Source: Mycobacterium spongiae
GTDB lineage: Bacteria > Actinomycetota > Actinomycetes > Mycobacteriales > Mycobacteriaceae
Direction: 5' to 3'
NCBI RefSeq assembly: GCF_018278905.1
Contig: NZ_CP046600.1
Location: forward strand, 1,922,001 to 1,986,000
DNA length: 64,000 nucleotides
Part shown: positions 46,800-56,258 of the stretch, piece by piece
How the letters are laid out: the number at the start of each line of letters is the position of its first letter
How positions within the stretch are numbered: position 1 is the stretch's first letter
Position numbers and translations under genes: made by a program
The notes under the pieces: generated by a model
The model's database searches: none
What the model was told of the DNA's origin: nothing
Seen by the model: only the letters and a program-made list of their open reading frames with translations

Positions 46800-47777
46800 C
46801 TAGGCTGGGTCGTCCTCGTCAAACTTCTTTTCTGCCTGCTGAGCCAGGAATCGCTCAAACTCTGCGCCGAGCTCGTCGCCGCTTGGGAGATCCTCGTCGC
46901 GCTTGAGTAACGATCTGTTCTCCTGAGCGTCGATGAACGCATCGTACTGGCGCTCGAGCGCAGTCACCACTTGAGCGACTTCTGCGCTTGCCTGGACTTG
47001 CTCGTCGATCTTGGCGCCGATCTGTTCCGCCGCCTCTGTCAATGCTGTCAGCGGCAGGTCCAATGATCCGGTCTTGGCGACCTGCTCGAGGAGCGCCTGC
47101 GCGGCCGCAGGATAGTCGGTCTGCGTCAGATAGTGCGGGACATGCACGGTGAATCCGACGACCTCGTGACCGTGCTGGGCCATCCGGTACTCCAAGAGAT
47201 TGGAAGCGCTTCCCGGAACCTGGATTTCGGAGATCCACGGCTGGAAGTCGGCGATGAGGTCCGGGTTGTTGGAGTGTGCCGTCATGGTGATGGGTCGGGT
47301 ATGCGGAACCGCCATGGGAACGGTGCCGAGGCCGATAGTTTGTCGGACGCCCAAACGCTCGGCTAGCAGCCGCACTGCGGTGATGAAACGCTCCCATTTC
47401 AGGTCCGGCTCCATGCCCGCCAGCAGCAGAAAAGGTGTGCCGACGCTGTCGTGCAGGGCATACAGGCTGAGGTCTGGATCGTCGTAGTTGGTGAAGTGAT
47501 CGATCTTGAATGTCATCACTGGCCGACGCGAGCGATAGTCCAGCAGGTCGTCGATCGCGAACGACGCGACCAGCTCTGGGTCCAAGGCCGCCTTGAGGTG
47601 GGCAGCGGCAAGCCGGATCGCGTGACCGGCGTCGGAGAAGCCTTCTAAAGCGTGCACCAGCACCGGACCACGGCCATCCGATGTTGACAACTGAGGTGCT
47701 GGGAACTCCAGCTCGTACATGCCGGGTTGTCCCGGCTGGTAGTCCTGCGTCTGGTCCGGCCCGTGATCGTCTGCCAT
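46800..47777 (-). CDS. PAC2 (proteasome assembly chaperone-like) family protein
   Basis: 325 residues, Rv2714-like. PAC2 body: GPVLVHALEGFSDAGHAIRL, FAIDDLLDYRSRRPVMTF, then TIGLGTVPMAVPHTRP, with a helical C-terminal part (ALTEAAEQIGAKIDEQVQA). Actinobacteria carry several PAC2 proteins; function unknown. It precedes the hydrolase gene by 43 bases on the same strand. Confidence 0.88.
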   Translation of the reverse strand: MADDHGPDQTQDYQPGQPGMYELEFPAPQLSTSDGRGPVLVHALEGFSDAGHAIRLAAAHLKAALDPELVASFAIDDLLDYRSRRPVMTFKIDHFTNYDDPDLSLYALHDSVGTPFLLLAGMEPDLKWERFITAVRLLAERLGVRQTIGLGTVPMAVPHTRPITMTAHSNNPDLIADFQPWISEIQVPGSASNLLEYRMAQHGHEVVGFTVHVPHYLTQTDYPAAAQALLEQVAKTGSLDLPLTALTEAAEQIGAKIDEQVQASAEVAQVVTALERQYDAFIDAQENRSLLKRDEDLPSGDELGAEFERFLAQQAEKKFDEDDPA

Positions 47778-48060
47778 CGGTGTCGCCTCCTCTCGTGTGT
47801 CTGGGGGTGCTACCACCAGTGTCCCTCAATGTGGCGGACACCAATCGTTGAATGCGAACCCTACGTGCACTTTTCCTCACAACGCAAAAGAGCCAGGCGG
47901 TATTCGATGGTGTCCGGGTTGGCCGATGGCGAATTTGCTGGTCGCCCTAATGGCGCGTATTCGGCCGGACTCATATCCGTCGCTAAAGTCGCCGGTCGGC
48001 GCGGCGGCCGCGATGCACATTGCGATGGAGGAGGTTTGCCGTGATGCTTGGTGGCTCGAA

Positions 48061-49467
48061 TCAGCTGCGGAATTGGCTGAGCGCGCGCATCTTGTTCGTC
48101 ACGTCCAGCGCTGCCACCTTGTAGGCCTCCGAGAATGTCGGATAGTTGAACACCGCGTCGACCAGGTAGTCGACGGTGCCGCCGCACCCCATCACGGCCT
48201 GGCCGATGTGCACCATCTCAGTGGCGCTGGTACCGAAGATGTGCGCGCCGAGCAGGGTGCGATCTTCGGTGGATACCAACAGCTTGAGCATTCCGTAGGA
48301 ATCGCCGGCGATTTGGCCGCGGGCGAGTTCGCGGTACCGGGCCACTCCCACCTCGTAGGGTATCGAGTTTTTGGTCAAGTCCTTTTCGGTAGCTCCGACG
48401 TACGATATCTCGGGAATCGAATAGATCCCGATCGGCTGCAGCGCGGTGATGCCCTCGGTCGGTTCGCCGAACGCGTGATAGGCCGCCAGCCGGCCCTGAT
48501 CCATCGACGTTGCCGCCAGCGCGGGGAATCCGATGACGTCACCGACGGCGTAGATGTGGTCGACCTTGGTCTGGAATTCGTCGTCGACAAAAACCCGTCC
48601 GCGGTGGTCGGTCTCCAAACCCGCGTTGTCCAGGTCCAGATGCTCGGTTTGGCCTTCCCGGCCCGCGGAGTACATCACCGTCTCGGCGGGTATCTGCTTG
48701 CCGCTCGCCAGGGTAGTGACCGTGCCGGCGGACCCGACGTCCACGGCGGTCACCTCCTCGCCGAACCGGAAAGTGACCGCGAGGTCGCGCAGGTGGAACT
48801 TCAACGCTTCGACGATCTCTCTGTCGCAGAAATCCAGCATCGTGTCGCGCTTCTCGATGACCGTCACCTTGGTCCCCAGGGCGGCGAACATCGATGCGTA
48901 CTCGATCCCGATGACCCCGGCGCCGACCACGGCCATCGACGCCGGGAGTGACTTGAGGTCCAAGATGCCGTCGGAGTCCAGCACCCGCGTTTCGTCGAAC
49001 TCGACTCCGGATGGCCGCGCCGGTTTGGTGCCGGTGGCGATGATGATGTAGTCACCGGTGACGGTGATTCTCTCGCCCTGGGCGTCTTCTTCGACCAAGA
49101 CGGTATGCGGGTCGACGAAGCGCGCGTGACCCAGGATCATGTCGATACGGTTGCGCATCAGCTGTGAACGCACCACGTCGACCTGCTTGCCGATGACGTG
49201 CTGGGTGCGCGCCAACAGGTCGGCCGGGGTGATCTTGTCCTTGACCCGGTAGCTCGCGCCGTAGAGTTCGCGCTGGCTCAGACCGGTGAGATAGACCACG
49301 GCCTCGCGCAGTGTCTTGGACGGGATGGTGCCCGTGTTCACGCAGACGCCGCCGAGCATTCGGCCGCGTTCGACGAGCGCCACGGACTTGCCCAACTTGG
49401 CCGCGGCGATGGCGGCTTTTTGGCCGCCGGGCCCGGACCCGATCACGATCAGGTCGTACTCTCGCAT
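48061..49467 (-). CDS. sthA: Soluble pyridine nucleotide transhydrogenase
   Basis: FAD flavoprotein that moves hydride between NADPH and NAD. 468 residues, as in M. tuberculosis SthA, from the ATG at 49465-49467. FAD site [29 protein letters not shown] has a single Cys where disulfide reductases have CxxxxC, typical of SthA; NAD site [30 protein letters not shown]. An ATG at 49476 lies 7 bases after a TATCGT -10 box and could be the leaderless start. Confidence 0.94.
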   Translation of the reverse strand: MREYDLIVIGSGPGGQKAAIAAAKLGKSVALVERGRMLGGVCVNTGTIPSKTLREAVVYLTGLSQRELYGASYRVKDKITPADLLARTQHVIGKQVDVVRSQLMRNRIDMILGHARFVDPHTVLVEEDAQGERITVTGDYIIIATGTKPARPSGVEFDETRVLDSDGILDLKSLPASMAVVGAGVIGIEYASMFAALGTKVTVIEKRDTMLDFCDREIVEALKFHLRDLAVTFRFGEEVTAVDVGSAGTVTTLASGKQIPAETVMYSAGREGQTEHLDLDNAGLETDHRGRVFVDDEFQTKVDHIYAVGDVIGFPALAATSMDQGRLAAYHAFGEPTEGITALQPIGIYSIPEISYVGATEKDLTKNSIPYEVGVARYRELARGQIAGDSYGMLKLLVSTEDRTLLGAHIFGTSATEMVHIGQAVMGCGGTVDYLVDAVFNYPTFSEAYKVAALDVTNKMRALSQFRS

Positions 49468-49581
49468 CGAACTCATGGGATAGACGATAGAGCCCACAGT
49501 CGAGAGTTTGTCCACAGACGCGTGGCTGAGTCATGGTGAGCGAGCTTGGGCTGACGGTGTCGGTCGTCAGCGTTGACATCC

Positions 49582-50646
49582 ATGACGAACCACCGAACTG
49601 ACTTTGATATCCACCGCCCCGGGGCACTGATTGCCGCGTTACCCGCAGTCTTGGGCTTCGTCCCGGAAAAATCGCTGGTCCTGGTATCGCTGGAGAATGG
49701 GGGATTGGGGTCGGTGATGCGCGCCGACCTCTCCGCGAAGCTGAGCGAGCGGGTTGAGCAGCTAGCGGAGCTCGCCGCCGCCTCAGACCCCAAGGCAGCG
49801 ATCGCCGTCATCGTCGACGCGGACGCGGACGCGGCCTGCTGCCCGCAGTGCAACGAAGAGCAACGGCAGCTATGCGCGGCGCTCAACGCGGCGTTGTCCC
49901 GACGCGACATCGTGCTGTGGGCAGCACATGTGGTTGACCGCATCGCCGTTGGCGGTCGTTGGCACTGCGTGGACGGCTGCGGTTCAGGTGGGGTCATCGA
50001 CGATCCGTCCGCTTCGCCACTGGCGTTGGCCGCGGTGCTGGACGGGCGACGCCTATACCCGCGGCGCGCCGACCTGGAGGCCGTCATCGCGATCGACGAA
50101 CGGGCGCACAGTGCCGAGCTCGCCGCTGCGATAACTCAACAGTCGGCCGCCCGCCAGATCGCTCACCACGCCGACCCCATCGGCTGCTGCCGGCGGGATG
50201 TGGAAGACACCGTGACCGCCGCAGCCCAGCTGGCGGATGGGCAACCGCTCTCTGAGATGGAGCTCGTGAGGCTGGGCTGCGCGGTGAGCGATGCGCAGGT
50301 GCGTGACGCGTTGTACGGCCTTGCCATCGGTGAGCGCGCCGCTGAGGCTGAGTCGCTGTGGGCAGTCCTGGCGCGCATGCTGCCCGAGCCCTGGCGAGTG
50401 CAGGCGCTGGTATTGCTCGCGTTCAGCGCCTACGCCCGCGGTGACGGGCCACTGGCCGGCGTGTCGCTACAGGCCGCCCTGCGCAGTGATCCGGGCGACC
50501 GGATGGCGGGCATGCTGGACACGGCGCTGCAATCCGGGCTGCGGCCCGAGCAGATCCGGGAGCTCGCGGTCACCGGGTATCGACGAGCGGCGGAATTGGG
50601 CGCGCGGCTACCGCCACAGCAGGTGTTTGGTCGACGTGCGGGGTAG
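49582..50646 (+). CDS. DUF4192 domain protein
   Basis: 354 residues, Rv2712c-like. The DUF4192 opening is DIHRPGALIAALPAVLGFVPEKS, LVLVSLENG; a conserved AVLDGRRLYPRRADLEA block lies mid-protein. Eight or so cysteines are scattered (ACCPQCNEEQRQLC), with no clear metal site. Function unknown. The ATG at 49582 is preferred over a TTG at 49573. Confidence 0.83.
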   Translation: MTNHRTDFDIHRPGALIAALPAVLGFVPEKSLVLVSLENGGLGSVMRADLSAKLSERVEQLAELAAASDPKAAIAVIVDADADAACCPQCNEEQRQLCAALNAALSRRDIVLWAAHVVDRIAVGGRWHCVDGCGSGGVIDDPSASPLALAAVLDGRRLYPRRADLEAVIAIDERAHSAELAAAITQQSAARQIAHHADPIGCCRRDVEDTVTAAAQLADGQPLSEMELVRLGCAVSDAQVRDALYGLAIGERAAEAESLWAVLARMLPEPWRVQALVLLAFSAYARGDGPLAGVSLQAALRSDPGDRMAGMLDTALQSGLRPEQIRELAVTGYRRAAELGARLPPQQVFGRRAG

Positions 50647-50681
50647 GCGTGGGTCGGGGTGGTGCGCCGTCGCGAAGCGGG

Positions 50682-51374
50682 TCAGACCTTGTCGACTTTC
50701 ACCGCGTGTGCCATCTGGTGTGGCAGGGTGACGTTCTCGTGCCCCGGGATGACGATGGTCACGCCGCTATCCGCGTTGGTTTCGACGGTAACGCGCGCGT
50801 TGGGCACGACGCCGGCGTCTTTCAGTCGGGTGATCAGCTCGATATCGCCTTGCACGTGTTCGGCGAGCTGGCGGACCACCACTGCCACTGGCGATCCCGC
50901 TGGCAACTCGGTCAGCCGAACAAGGTTGGCACTGTCGGCACCGGACTCCGGGCCCACGCCGAGCTCCAACAGACCCGGAATCGGATTGCCGAAAGGCGAC
51001 GTGGTCGGGCCGTTGAGCACCTTAACCAGCCGGCGCTCCACGTCCTCGCTCATGACGTGCTCCCACCGGCAGGCCTCGGCGTGCACTTCCTCCCACGGCA
51101 AGCCGATGACGTCAACCAGGAGGCGTTCGGCGAGGCGGTGCTTGCGCATCACGGCGATTGCCAGCGCACGGCCCTTGTCGGTGAGCTCGAGATGGCGGTC
51201 GCCTGCCACCCGCAATAGCCCGTCGCGCTCCATCCGGGATACCGTCTGGCTCACCGTCGGACCGCTTTGCTCAAGCCGTTCGGCGATCCGGGCGCGCAGC
51301 GGCGTTACTCCCTCTTCCTCGAGGTCATAGATCGTCCGCAGGTACATCTCGGTGGTGTCAACCAAGTCGTTCAT
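50682..51374 (-). CDS. ideR: Iron-dependent repressor IdeR
   Basis: DtxR-family Fe(II) sensor that represses siderophore genes and activates ferritin genes. 230 residues. Winged helix at the N-terminus; metal ligands Met10 (DTTEMYLRTIY) and Cys102, Glu105, His106 (EACRWEHVMSEDVE) are all present. The C-terminal SH3-like domain ends VDKV. It follows sigB on the same strand, with two hairpins in between. Confidence 0.97.
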   Translation of the reverse strand: MNDLVDTTEMYLRTIYDLEEEGVTPLRARIAERLEQSGPTVSQTVSRMERDGLLRVAGDRHLELTDKGRALAIAVMRKHRLAERLLVDVIGLPWEEVHAEACRWEHVMSEDVERRLVKVLNGPTTSPFGNPIPGLLELGVGPESGADSANLVRLTELPAGSPVAVVVRQLAEHVQGDIELITRLKDAGVVPNARVTVETNADSGVTIVIPGHENVTLPHQMAHAVKVDKV

Positions 51375-51449
51375 TCACCCATCCTCCGTTGCCGCCGAGT
51401 CTACTTGGCCAGTTCCGTCAGTGGTTCGCCAAAACGCTCTCCGCAGCAG

Positions 51450-51477
51450 TATGCCCGCCGCAGGTCCGGCGGGCATA
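51450..51477 (-). terminator. Hairpin between sigB and ideR (copy 1)
   Basis: TATGCCCGCCG at 51450-51460 pairs with CGGCGGGCATA at 51467-51477: an 11-bp stem with a 6-base loop. There is no U-run, which is common for mycobacterial terminators. Confidence 0.65.
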
Positions 51478-51490
51478 ACGCTGTCCACAG

Positions 51491-51524
51491 CAGTATGCCC
51501 GCCGCTGGCGCGGCGGGCATACTG
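51491..51524 (-). terminator. Hairpin between sigB and ideR (copy 2)
   Basis: CAGTATGCCCGCCG at 51491-51504 pairs with CGGCGGGCATACTG at 51511-51524: a 14-bp perfect stem with a 6-base loop, 39 bases past the sigB stop. Its arms repeat those of copy 1, so the two could also cross-pair. Confidence 0.7.
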
Positions 51525-51562
51525 TCTGCTACCTAGTTCTTGATCGCTATCGGCGCGAAACC

Positions 51563-52522
51563 TCAACTGGCGTAGGCCCGCAGCCGATCGGCTCGCTCGC
51601 CGTGACGCAGCTTGCACATGACATCGCGCTCGATCTGGCGCACGCGCTCACGAGACAGTCCGAACAGTTTGCCGATCTGATCCAGGGTCCGTGGCTGCCC
51701 GTCATCGAGTCCGAACCGAAGTCGGATGACCTGATGTTCACGCTCATCCAACGTCGCCAGGACGCTGCGGATGTCGGTGTGCAACAGTTCGGAGATCACT
51801 GCGTTCTCCGCGGACATCGCTTCCGCGTCCTCGATGAAATCACCGAGTGGGGCCTCTTCCTCGGAGCCGACAGGCATATCCAGGCTCACCGGGTCGCGAC
51901 TGTGCTCGAGCAGGTCGCTGATCTTCTCCATCGGAATCCCGGATTCGGCGGCCAGTTCCTCGTCGGTCGCCTCACGGCCCAGGTTCTGGTGCATTTCGCG
52001 CTTGATCCGCGCCAGCTTGTTCACCTGCTCAACCAAGTGGACGGGCAGCCGGATGGTACGGCTCTGGTCGGCCATGCCGCGGGTGATGGCCTGGCGGATC
52101 CACCAGGTGGCGTACGTCGAGAACTTGAATCCCTTTGCATAGTCGAACTTCTCCATCGCACGGATCAGCCCGAGGTTGCCCTCTTGGATCAGGTCCAGCA
52201 GCGGCATGCCGCGACCCGTGTAGCGCTTGGCCAGCGACACCACCAGCCGTAGGTTCGCTTCCAACAGGTGTCGGCGCGCAGCCTTGCCGTCGCGTGCCAC
52301 TATCGCCAGGTCGCGCTTGCGGTTCTCGCCAAGGCGCTTGCGGGTTTCCAGCAGATGCTCGGCATAGAGTCCGGCTTCAATGCGCTTGGCCAGTTCGACT
52401 TCATCGGCCGCGTTCAGCAGCGCCGTCTTGCCGATGCCGTTCAGATAGACGCGCACCAAGTCCGCTGCGGGGCTTTGAGCATCCAGATCGCCGTCAACCC
52501 GGATTGTGGTGGCATTTACCAT
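51563..52522 (-). CDS. sigB: RNA polymerase sigma factor SigB
   Basis: Group 2 sigma factor for stress and stationary-phase genes. 319 residues from the ATG at 52520-52522 ([14 protein letters not shown]). Region 1.2 [19 protein letters not shown], region 2 [19 protein letters not shown] and [14 protein letters not shown], region 4.2 [20 protein letters not shown]. Nearly identical to M. tuberculosis SigB after the first 15 residues. A SigE/SigH-type promoter precedes it. Confidence 0.96.
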   Translation of the reverse strand: MVNATTIRVDGDLDAQSPAADLVRVYLNGIGKTALLNAADEVELAKRIEAGLYAEHLLETRKRLGENRKRDLAIVARDGKAARRHLLEANLRLVVSLAKRYTGRGMPLLDLIQEGNLGLIRAMEKFDYAKGFKFSTYATWWIRQAITRGMADQSRTIRLPVHLVEQVNKLARIKREMHQNLGREATDEELAAESGIPMEKISDLLEHSRDPVSLDMPVGSEEEAPLGDFIEDAEAMSAENAVISELLHTDIRSVLATLDEREHQVIRLRFGLDDGQPRTLDQIGKLFGLSRERVRQIERDVMCKLRHGERADRLRAYAS

Positions 52523-52556
52523 GGCGGCCTCCCGATAGGTTGTCCTGTCATGTGTG

Positions 52557-52585
52557 TTAACGACAGTTGTGGCGTCATAGTTCCC
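52557..52585 (-). promoter_or_regulatory. SigE/SigH-type promoter of sigB
   Basis: On the minus strand GGGAACTA (52585-52578) and CGTTAA (52562-52557), with 16 bases between GGAACT and CGTT. It matches the known M. tuberculosis sigB promoter pattern used by SigE and SigH, 35 bases before the start codon. Confidence 0.8.
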
Positions 52586-52694
52586 GCCGGGTCGCCAGCT
52601 CACCCCGTTTGACGTGCAGTTATGCGTTGATGACCTGAGAATGTCCTGAGAAGTCTGGTCGGTGCGGCCAGCCGGAAACTCGCGAGCCGTGGTA

Positions 52695-53135
52695 CTAGCC
52701 GTGGTTCTGGAAGCCCGGCGAATCCGAATGCGGCGGGCGGCGGCGCGGCCGCTCGAGTGCTGGCCGCTCGGCGGTCGGGAACAACGGCGTGCGGCGCACG
52801 TCGTCGAATCGTCGCGGTTCGTCGGCGCTGCGGGGCGGTCGGTCGTTGGCGATCAGCACCGCCATCCAGGGCAGCGGGATCGAGGCAGCCACGATCAGTA
52901 ACGAGATCAGCCCGTTGTGCCAGAGGCCGTAAGCGATGGCGGCCAGGATGAGCGCCGGAATGCGGAACGCCATCAATGTCATGTATTTGCGCACCCGCGC
53001 GCGATGCTGTGCCTCGTACGAGGGAGCGGCCGCGGTGATCAGTACCGGCTTGCCCTTGTCGTCGAAGTCGTCGAAGTCGTCGAAGTCGTCGGAGTCCTCG
53101 AAGTCACCGAAACCCAGCCCAGAGCCGCGCTTCAT
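52695..53135 (-). CDS. DUF3099 membrane protein
   Basis: 146 residues, Rv2709-like. The N-terminus has Asp-Phe-Asp repeats ([16 protein letters not shown]) encoded by a 9-base DNA repeat; two membrane helices follow (about 55-95, [18 protein letters not shown] and [19 protein letters not shown]), then a Pro/Arg-rich tail. Function unknown. Transcribed away from the DUF3039 gene. Confidence 0.83.
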   Translation of the reverse strand: MKRGSGLGFGDFEDSDDFDDFDDFDDKGKPVLITAAAPSYEAQHRARVRKYMTLMAFRIPALILAAIAYGLWHNGLISLLIVAASIPLPWMAVLIANDRPPRSADEPRRFDDVRRTPLFPTAERPALERPRRRPPHSDSPGFQNHG

Positions 53136-53213
53136 ATGTCCACTGTCCCACAATGCATCGATTCCAGCCCATTCTGGTCGCCCGGCCAGACTGCGGGCCA
53201 GTCAGAGGGCACA

Positions 53214-53462
53214 ATGTCAGGTATGGATACCCAGACGATCGAGCGCCCGGATACCGACGAACGCGTCGACGATGGGACCGGAAGCGATACGCCGAAGTAC
53301 TTCCACTACGTGAAGAAGGACAAGATCGCCGAGAGTGCGGTCATGGGTAGCCACGTGGTCGCGCTGTGCGGTGAAGTCTTTCCCGTTACCCGCGCCGCGA
53401 AGCCCGGATCACCAGTGTGTCCGGATTGCAAGCAGATCTACGACCGGCTTAAGAAGGGCTGA
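53214..53462 (+). CDS. DUF3039 small protein
   Basis: 82 residues from the ATG at 53214, or 79 from 53223; 82 matches Rv2708c. The conserved part is YFHYVKKDKIAESAVMGSHV followed by ALCGEVFPVTRAAKPGSPVC and CPDC: a likely zinc-binding Cys pair near the end (VCPDCKQIYDRL). Function unknown. Its stop abuts the stop of the convergent membrane protein gene. Confidence 0.82.
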   Translation: MSGMDTQTIERPDTDERVDDGTGSDTPKYFHYVKKDKIAESAVMGSHVVALCGEVFPVTRAAKPGSPVCPDCKQIYDRLKKG

Positions 53463-54440
53463 TCAGTTCGGCTGGTCCGCCTCGGCGGTGTCCGGCTGCG
53501 CCGATGGTGAACGAGCTGCTCTTCTGGCGGCGCATGTGCGGGCCTCCACCCATTTGCGCAGCCGGTGGGCGTGGGTGGCGGGGGCCGGAAATTCCTCTTG
53601 GATGGCGGCGTTGAGTTCGGCGCCCAGCATGACGGCGAAACCCCCGAAGAACGCGAACAACAGGAAAGCAATCGGAGTGGCCAGCGCACCGTAGGTGTAG
53701 CCAGTGCTGGTAATCCAGCCCAAGTAGATCCGAAGCCCCAAGGTGGCAATCAAGAACACCACCACCGCCAATACAGCGCCGAAGACCAGGCGATGGGTAG
53801 GCAGTGGCACCGGCAGCGCCACTCGATACAGAATGACGACCCCGGCCAGCAGGCCAACGATCACCGCGGGGTAGTAGCCATAACGCAGCAGGTTGGCAAG
53901 GCTGTAGGGGATGTGTTCGGCCACCTTGCGCGGGCCCACTGCCAGGACTGGTGCGGTCGCGACCACGAACACCAGCATCGTCACGTAGAGAAAGAGCCCG
54001 AAGAATCGCTGCCGCACCGGATGGCGCAACGGAGTCTGATCATGGGCCTCCACCACGGCGTCGACGAACGACGAAATCGCCGATGATCCCGCCCACAACG
54101 AGATCACAAACCCGAGGGACACCACCTCGCCGCGGGCACCGTTGGTGATGTCGCGCATGGTCGGTTCGATGATCTCGTTAACCACGCTGGGGGAAAAAAA
54201 GCTGCGGGCCGTGGATATCGCGTTTTTCTCGATGTCCGGCAACGTGTCCGCACCGAATATCGGAGCTACGTAGGCCAAGCTGCCCAGCATTCCCAACAGC
54301 AGCGGAGGTAGCGATAAGGCCGACCAGAAAGCCGCCTCTGCTGACTCCGAGAAAATCGAGTCATCCCAACTCTTGGACAAGGTCCGCAGACTGATTCGCC
54401 AGAAGTGGTGGCGGGACGGCTTGGGGTTTTGGTCACTCAT
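53463..54440 (-). CDS. YihY/BrkB family membrane protein
   Basis: 325 residues from the ATG at 54438-54440, Rv2707-like. About six membrane helices, with the YihY block FSESAEAAFWSALSLPPLLL and GYTYGALATPIAFLLFAFF, followed by GAELNAAIQEE. An Ala/Arg-rich soluble tail ends it. The family was once called ribonuclease BN; its function is not settled. Confidence 0.87.
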   Translation of the reverse strand: MSDQNPKPSRHHFWRISLRTLSKSWDDSIFSESAEAAFWSALSLPPLLLGMLGSLAYVAPIFGADTLPDIEKNAISTARSFFSPSVVNEIIEPTMRDITNGARGEVVSLGFVISLWAGSSAISSFVDAVVEAHDQTPLRHPVRQRFFGLFLYVTMLVFVVATAPVLAVGPRKVAEHIPYSLANLLRYGYYPAVIVGLLAGVVILYRVALPVPLPTHRLVFGAVLAVVVFLIATLGLRIYLGWITSTGYTYGALATPIAFLLFAFFGGFAVMLGAELNAAIQEEFPAPATHAHRLRKWVEARTCAARRAARSPSAQPDTAEADQPN

Positions 54441-54504
54441 CGGATCCAGCATTGCTGAAAACTGATCGCACAACCGGCATTGCCGATGGGTGAGTTTGGC
54501 GAAA

Positions 54505-54690
54505 CTAGCTTCCGCTGACCTCCAGCACCGCGGCGACCTCGTTGAGTTTGGCCTCGTGCTCGTTGGCGTGATGTTGGCAGAACAGGAGTTCGGCGCCGGA
54601 AGGCAGCTTCGCACGCACCCGCGCTGCTGCGCCACAGCGATCACAGCGGTCTGCTCTTGTCAGCTCGGGACTGGTAAGAGTTGCGGTCAT
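54505..54690 (-). CDS. Small Cys/His protein (DUF7455-like)
   Basis: 61 residues. RADRCDRCGAAARVRAKLPS followed by ELLFCQHHANEHEAKL: a Cys-x2-Cys pair and a Cys-x-His-His group form a plausible zinc site. This small protein is widespread in actinobacteria, often near sigma factor genes. Function unknown. Confidence 0.75.
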   Translation of the reverse strand: MTATLTSPELTRADRCDRCGAAARVRAKLPSGAELLFCQHHANEHEAKLNEVAAVLEVSGS

Positions 54691-54815
54691 GGCTTCTCCG
54701 TTCTGGGTACCTTCACTCTCTCAGACGTTTGGGGGTTTCGCCGTGTTCCCGCCCCCGCACGGGGTGTGTCGTTTCTCACGAGTTTTTGGCGGGCGCATCG
54801 GGCAGGCTGGTTAGG

Positions 54816-55211
54816 GTGACCTCCGACCCGCCGCTACTTGTGCACCTATGCGGGACTCAGGCGTGGTCGCAAGCCCTTCGCGTCGGTGAGATTCGCCCCG
54901 AGTCGGGTGATTCGCCCGGCGCGGCCGGGTTCATTCACTTATCCACGCTGGAGCAGGTCCATCTACCCGCCAACCGGCTCTACCGTGGTCATCGTGATCT
55001 GCTTCTTCTCTACATCGACACGGCGGCGCTGAATTCGCCGGTGCGATGGGAACCTGGAGTACCGACGGATCCCGAGGCGATGCTCTTCCCGCATCTGTAC
55101 GGTCCGCTGCCGGTGCACGCGGTGAGCAGAGCCACCGCCTACCGGCCGGCGCGCGACGGCACCTTCCCCCCGGCCACCGAATTGGCCGACGGGGCTCAGG
55201 ACGCGACGTAG
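54816..55211 (+). CDS. DUF952 family protein
   Basis: 131 residues from the GTG at 54816, Rv2705c-like. The DUF952 motif is GFIHLSTLEQVHLPANRLYR followed by LLLLYIDTAAL and FPHLYGPLPVHAVSRA. The fold is related to the ADP-ribosyl/NAD-binding ART-like group, but activity is unknown. Its last 16 bases overlap the convergent RidA gene. Confidence 0.85.
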   Translation: MTSDPPLLVHLCGTQAWSQALRVGEIRPESGDSPGAAGFIHLSTLEQVHLPANRLYRGHRDLLLLYIDTAALNSPVRWEPGVPTDPEAMLFPHLYGPLPVHAVSRATAYRPARDGTFPPATELADGAQDAT

Positions 55212-55573
55212 GCGTCGGCTTCGATCTCCACCAGCAAGTCGGGGGCGATCAGCGCGGCAACTTCAACCATGGTCGCCACTGGACGGATCGCGCCGAAAAC
55301 CTGAGCGTGAACTTCGCCGACCTCGCGCCATCTGGAAATGTCAGTCAGGTATATGCGGGTACGGACTACGTCGGTGAGCGTGGCCCCAGCCTGTGCGAGG
55401 GCGATCTCGATGCGGCGCAGTGCGTCGTGCGTCTGTGCCCTGAGATCCCCAGCCGGTCCAGCGCCGGTGGTACCTGCCACCATCACGTGGGGCCCAACAC
55501 GCACGGCACGGGAGTAGCCGATCTGCGACTCGAAGTCGGATCCGGACGAAACGAGTGTGCGGAGCGCTGGCAT
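55196..55573 (-). CDS. RidA family protein
   Basis: 125 residues from the ATG at 55571-55573, Rv2704-like. YjgF/RidA fold: VMVAGTTGAGPAGDLRAQTHDALRRI in two parts (VMVAGTTGAGPAG; QTHDALRRIEIAL), VVRTRIYLTDIS, and PVATMVEVAALIAPDLLVEIE, with the Arg that binds imine substrates in VRTRIYLTD. TACTGT 7 bases upstream suggests a leaderless start; a GTG at 55582 is the alternative. In M. tuberculosis sigA would be the next gene upstream. Confidence 0.86.
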   Translation of the reverse strand: MPALRTLVSSGSDFESQIGYSRAVRVGPHVMVAGTTGAGPAGDLRAQTHDALRRIEIALAQAGATLTDVVRTRIYLTDISRWREVGEVHAQVFGAIRPVATMVEVAALIAPDLLVEIEADAYVAS

Positions 55574-55666
55574 GGAAGCCACAGTATGACGCCGGCCGGA
55601 TCGGTGTTACCAAAAGGCCTGTGCCGCAGAAAGACCACCGGGAGGTGCCGCGAGACGCGGTAGTGC

Positions 55667-55689
55667 CGCTCAGTCCAGGTAGTCGCGCA
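55667..55689. repeat. Left copy of 23-bp direct repeat (fragment of the sigA 3' end)
   Basis: CGCTCAGTCCAGGTAGTCGC plus three bases repeats the end of sigA (60314-60336) with one mismatch (G for A). On the minus strand it still reads ...RDYLD-stop, the SigA C-terminus. It marks one edge of the 4.6-kb segment absent at this place in M. tuberculosis. Confidence 0.85.
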
Positions 55690-55759
55690 CCAGGAATTAG
55701 TCAACACTGACACGACGACTACCCCCACCAAGCACATCCGTTGCGCCGAATTAGACCTC

Positions 55760-56059
55760 TTGGGCGCAAGGACGGCTGCCCGCAATGCATCGCACGCCTT
55801 GCCTCCCGGTTCGAGGCACAACAGGGCGACTGACCTGACCGAGCGGATCACCGACGCCCTCGGGGCCGGTGAATGCCTACGGGCTGAGGTCGACGAGGAT
55901 TGCCATCCGCCCAACGAGATGGTGACCGCGATGATCTCGCTCTTCGACGCCTTCAGCAAGGCTGACGAAGGCTGTGTCGACCTCGACCTGGAATCCGACG
56001 GTTCTTTCCCGCCGATGAGCGGCCGGTTGTCGGTGGCTGGTGAGACGGTGCAGCCATGA
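55760..56059 (+). CDS. Hypothetical protein, possibly 5'-truncated at the segment border
   Basis: 99 codons from a TTG. The frame is in fact open back to 55664, through the left repeat, with protein-like sequence (HQELVNTDTTTTPTKHIR) but no start codon, so this may be a gene cut off at the border. Features: GAGECLRAEVDEDCHPPNEM, then VTAMISLFDAFSKADEGCVD; acidic, with four Cys. It does not match a family I recognise. Its stop overlaps the next ATG (ATGA). Confidence 0.4.
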   Translation: MGARTAARNASHALPPGSRHNRATDLTERITDALGAGECLRAEVDEDCHPPNEMVTAMISLFDAFSKADEGCVDLDLESDGSFPPMSGRLSVAGETVQP

Positions 56060-56187
56060 AAACGACTCTCTACGCCGTCGCCATCGTCGCTCTGATGGTG
56101 TTGGGGATCTTGGCAGCACCCATGGCGAAGGCCGAAGCGTGGCAGCGCGCCTGGAGCATCGACCTGCGGATCAACGGGCACGCCTAG
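56056..56187 (+). CDS. Small secreted peptide, hypothetical
   Basis: 43 residues. MKTTLYAVAIVALMVLGILA is a typical Sec signal, followed by APMAKA as a signal peptidase I site, leaving about 17 residues (EAWQRAWSIDLRINGHA). The start overlaps the previous stop by ATGA. It is either a real exported peptide or the 5' end of a broken secreted-protein gene; in another frame, RKYASAYAA follows up to a TAG at 56217. Confidence 0.4.
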   Translation: MKTTLYAVAIVALMVLGILAAPMAKAEAWQRAWSIDLRINGHA

Positions 56188-56258
56188 CCCGCAAGTACGC
56201 CAGTGCCTACGCCGCCTAGGCACTGATCCCCCGGACGGCGCGCAACGCCGCCGAGCAG

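Noticed and set aside
47797..48951. 384-codon plus-strand frame
   Set aside because: Antisense to sthA, whose FAD and NAD motifs are clear.
55667..55689. A second sigma factor gene fragment as a real gene
   Set aside because: Only the last six codons and stop are present; it is a border repeat, not a coding gene.
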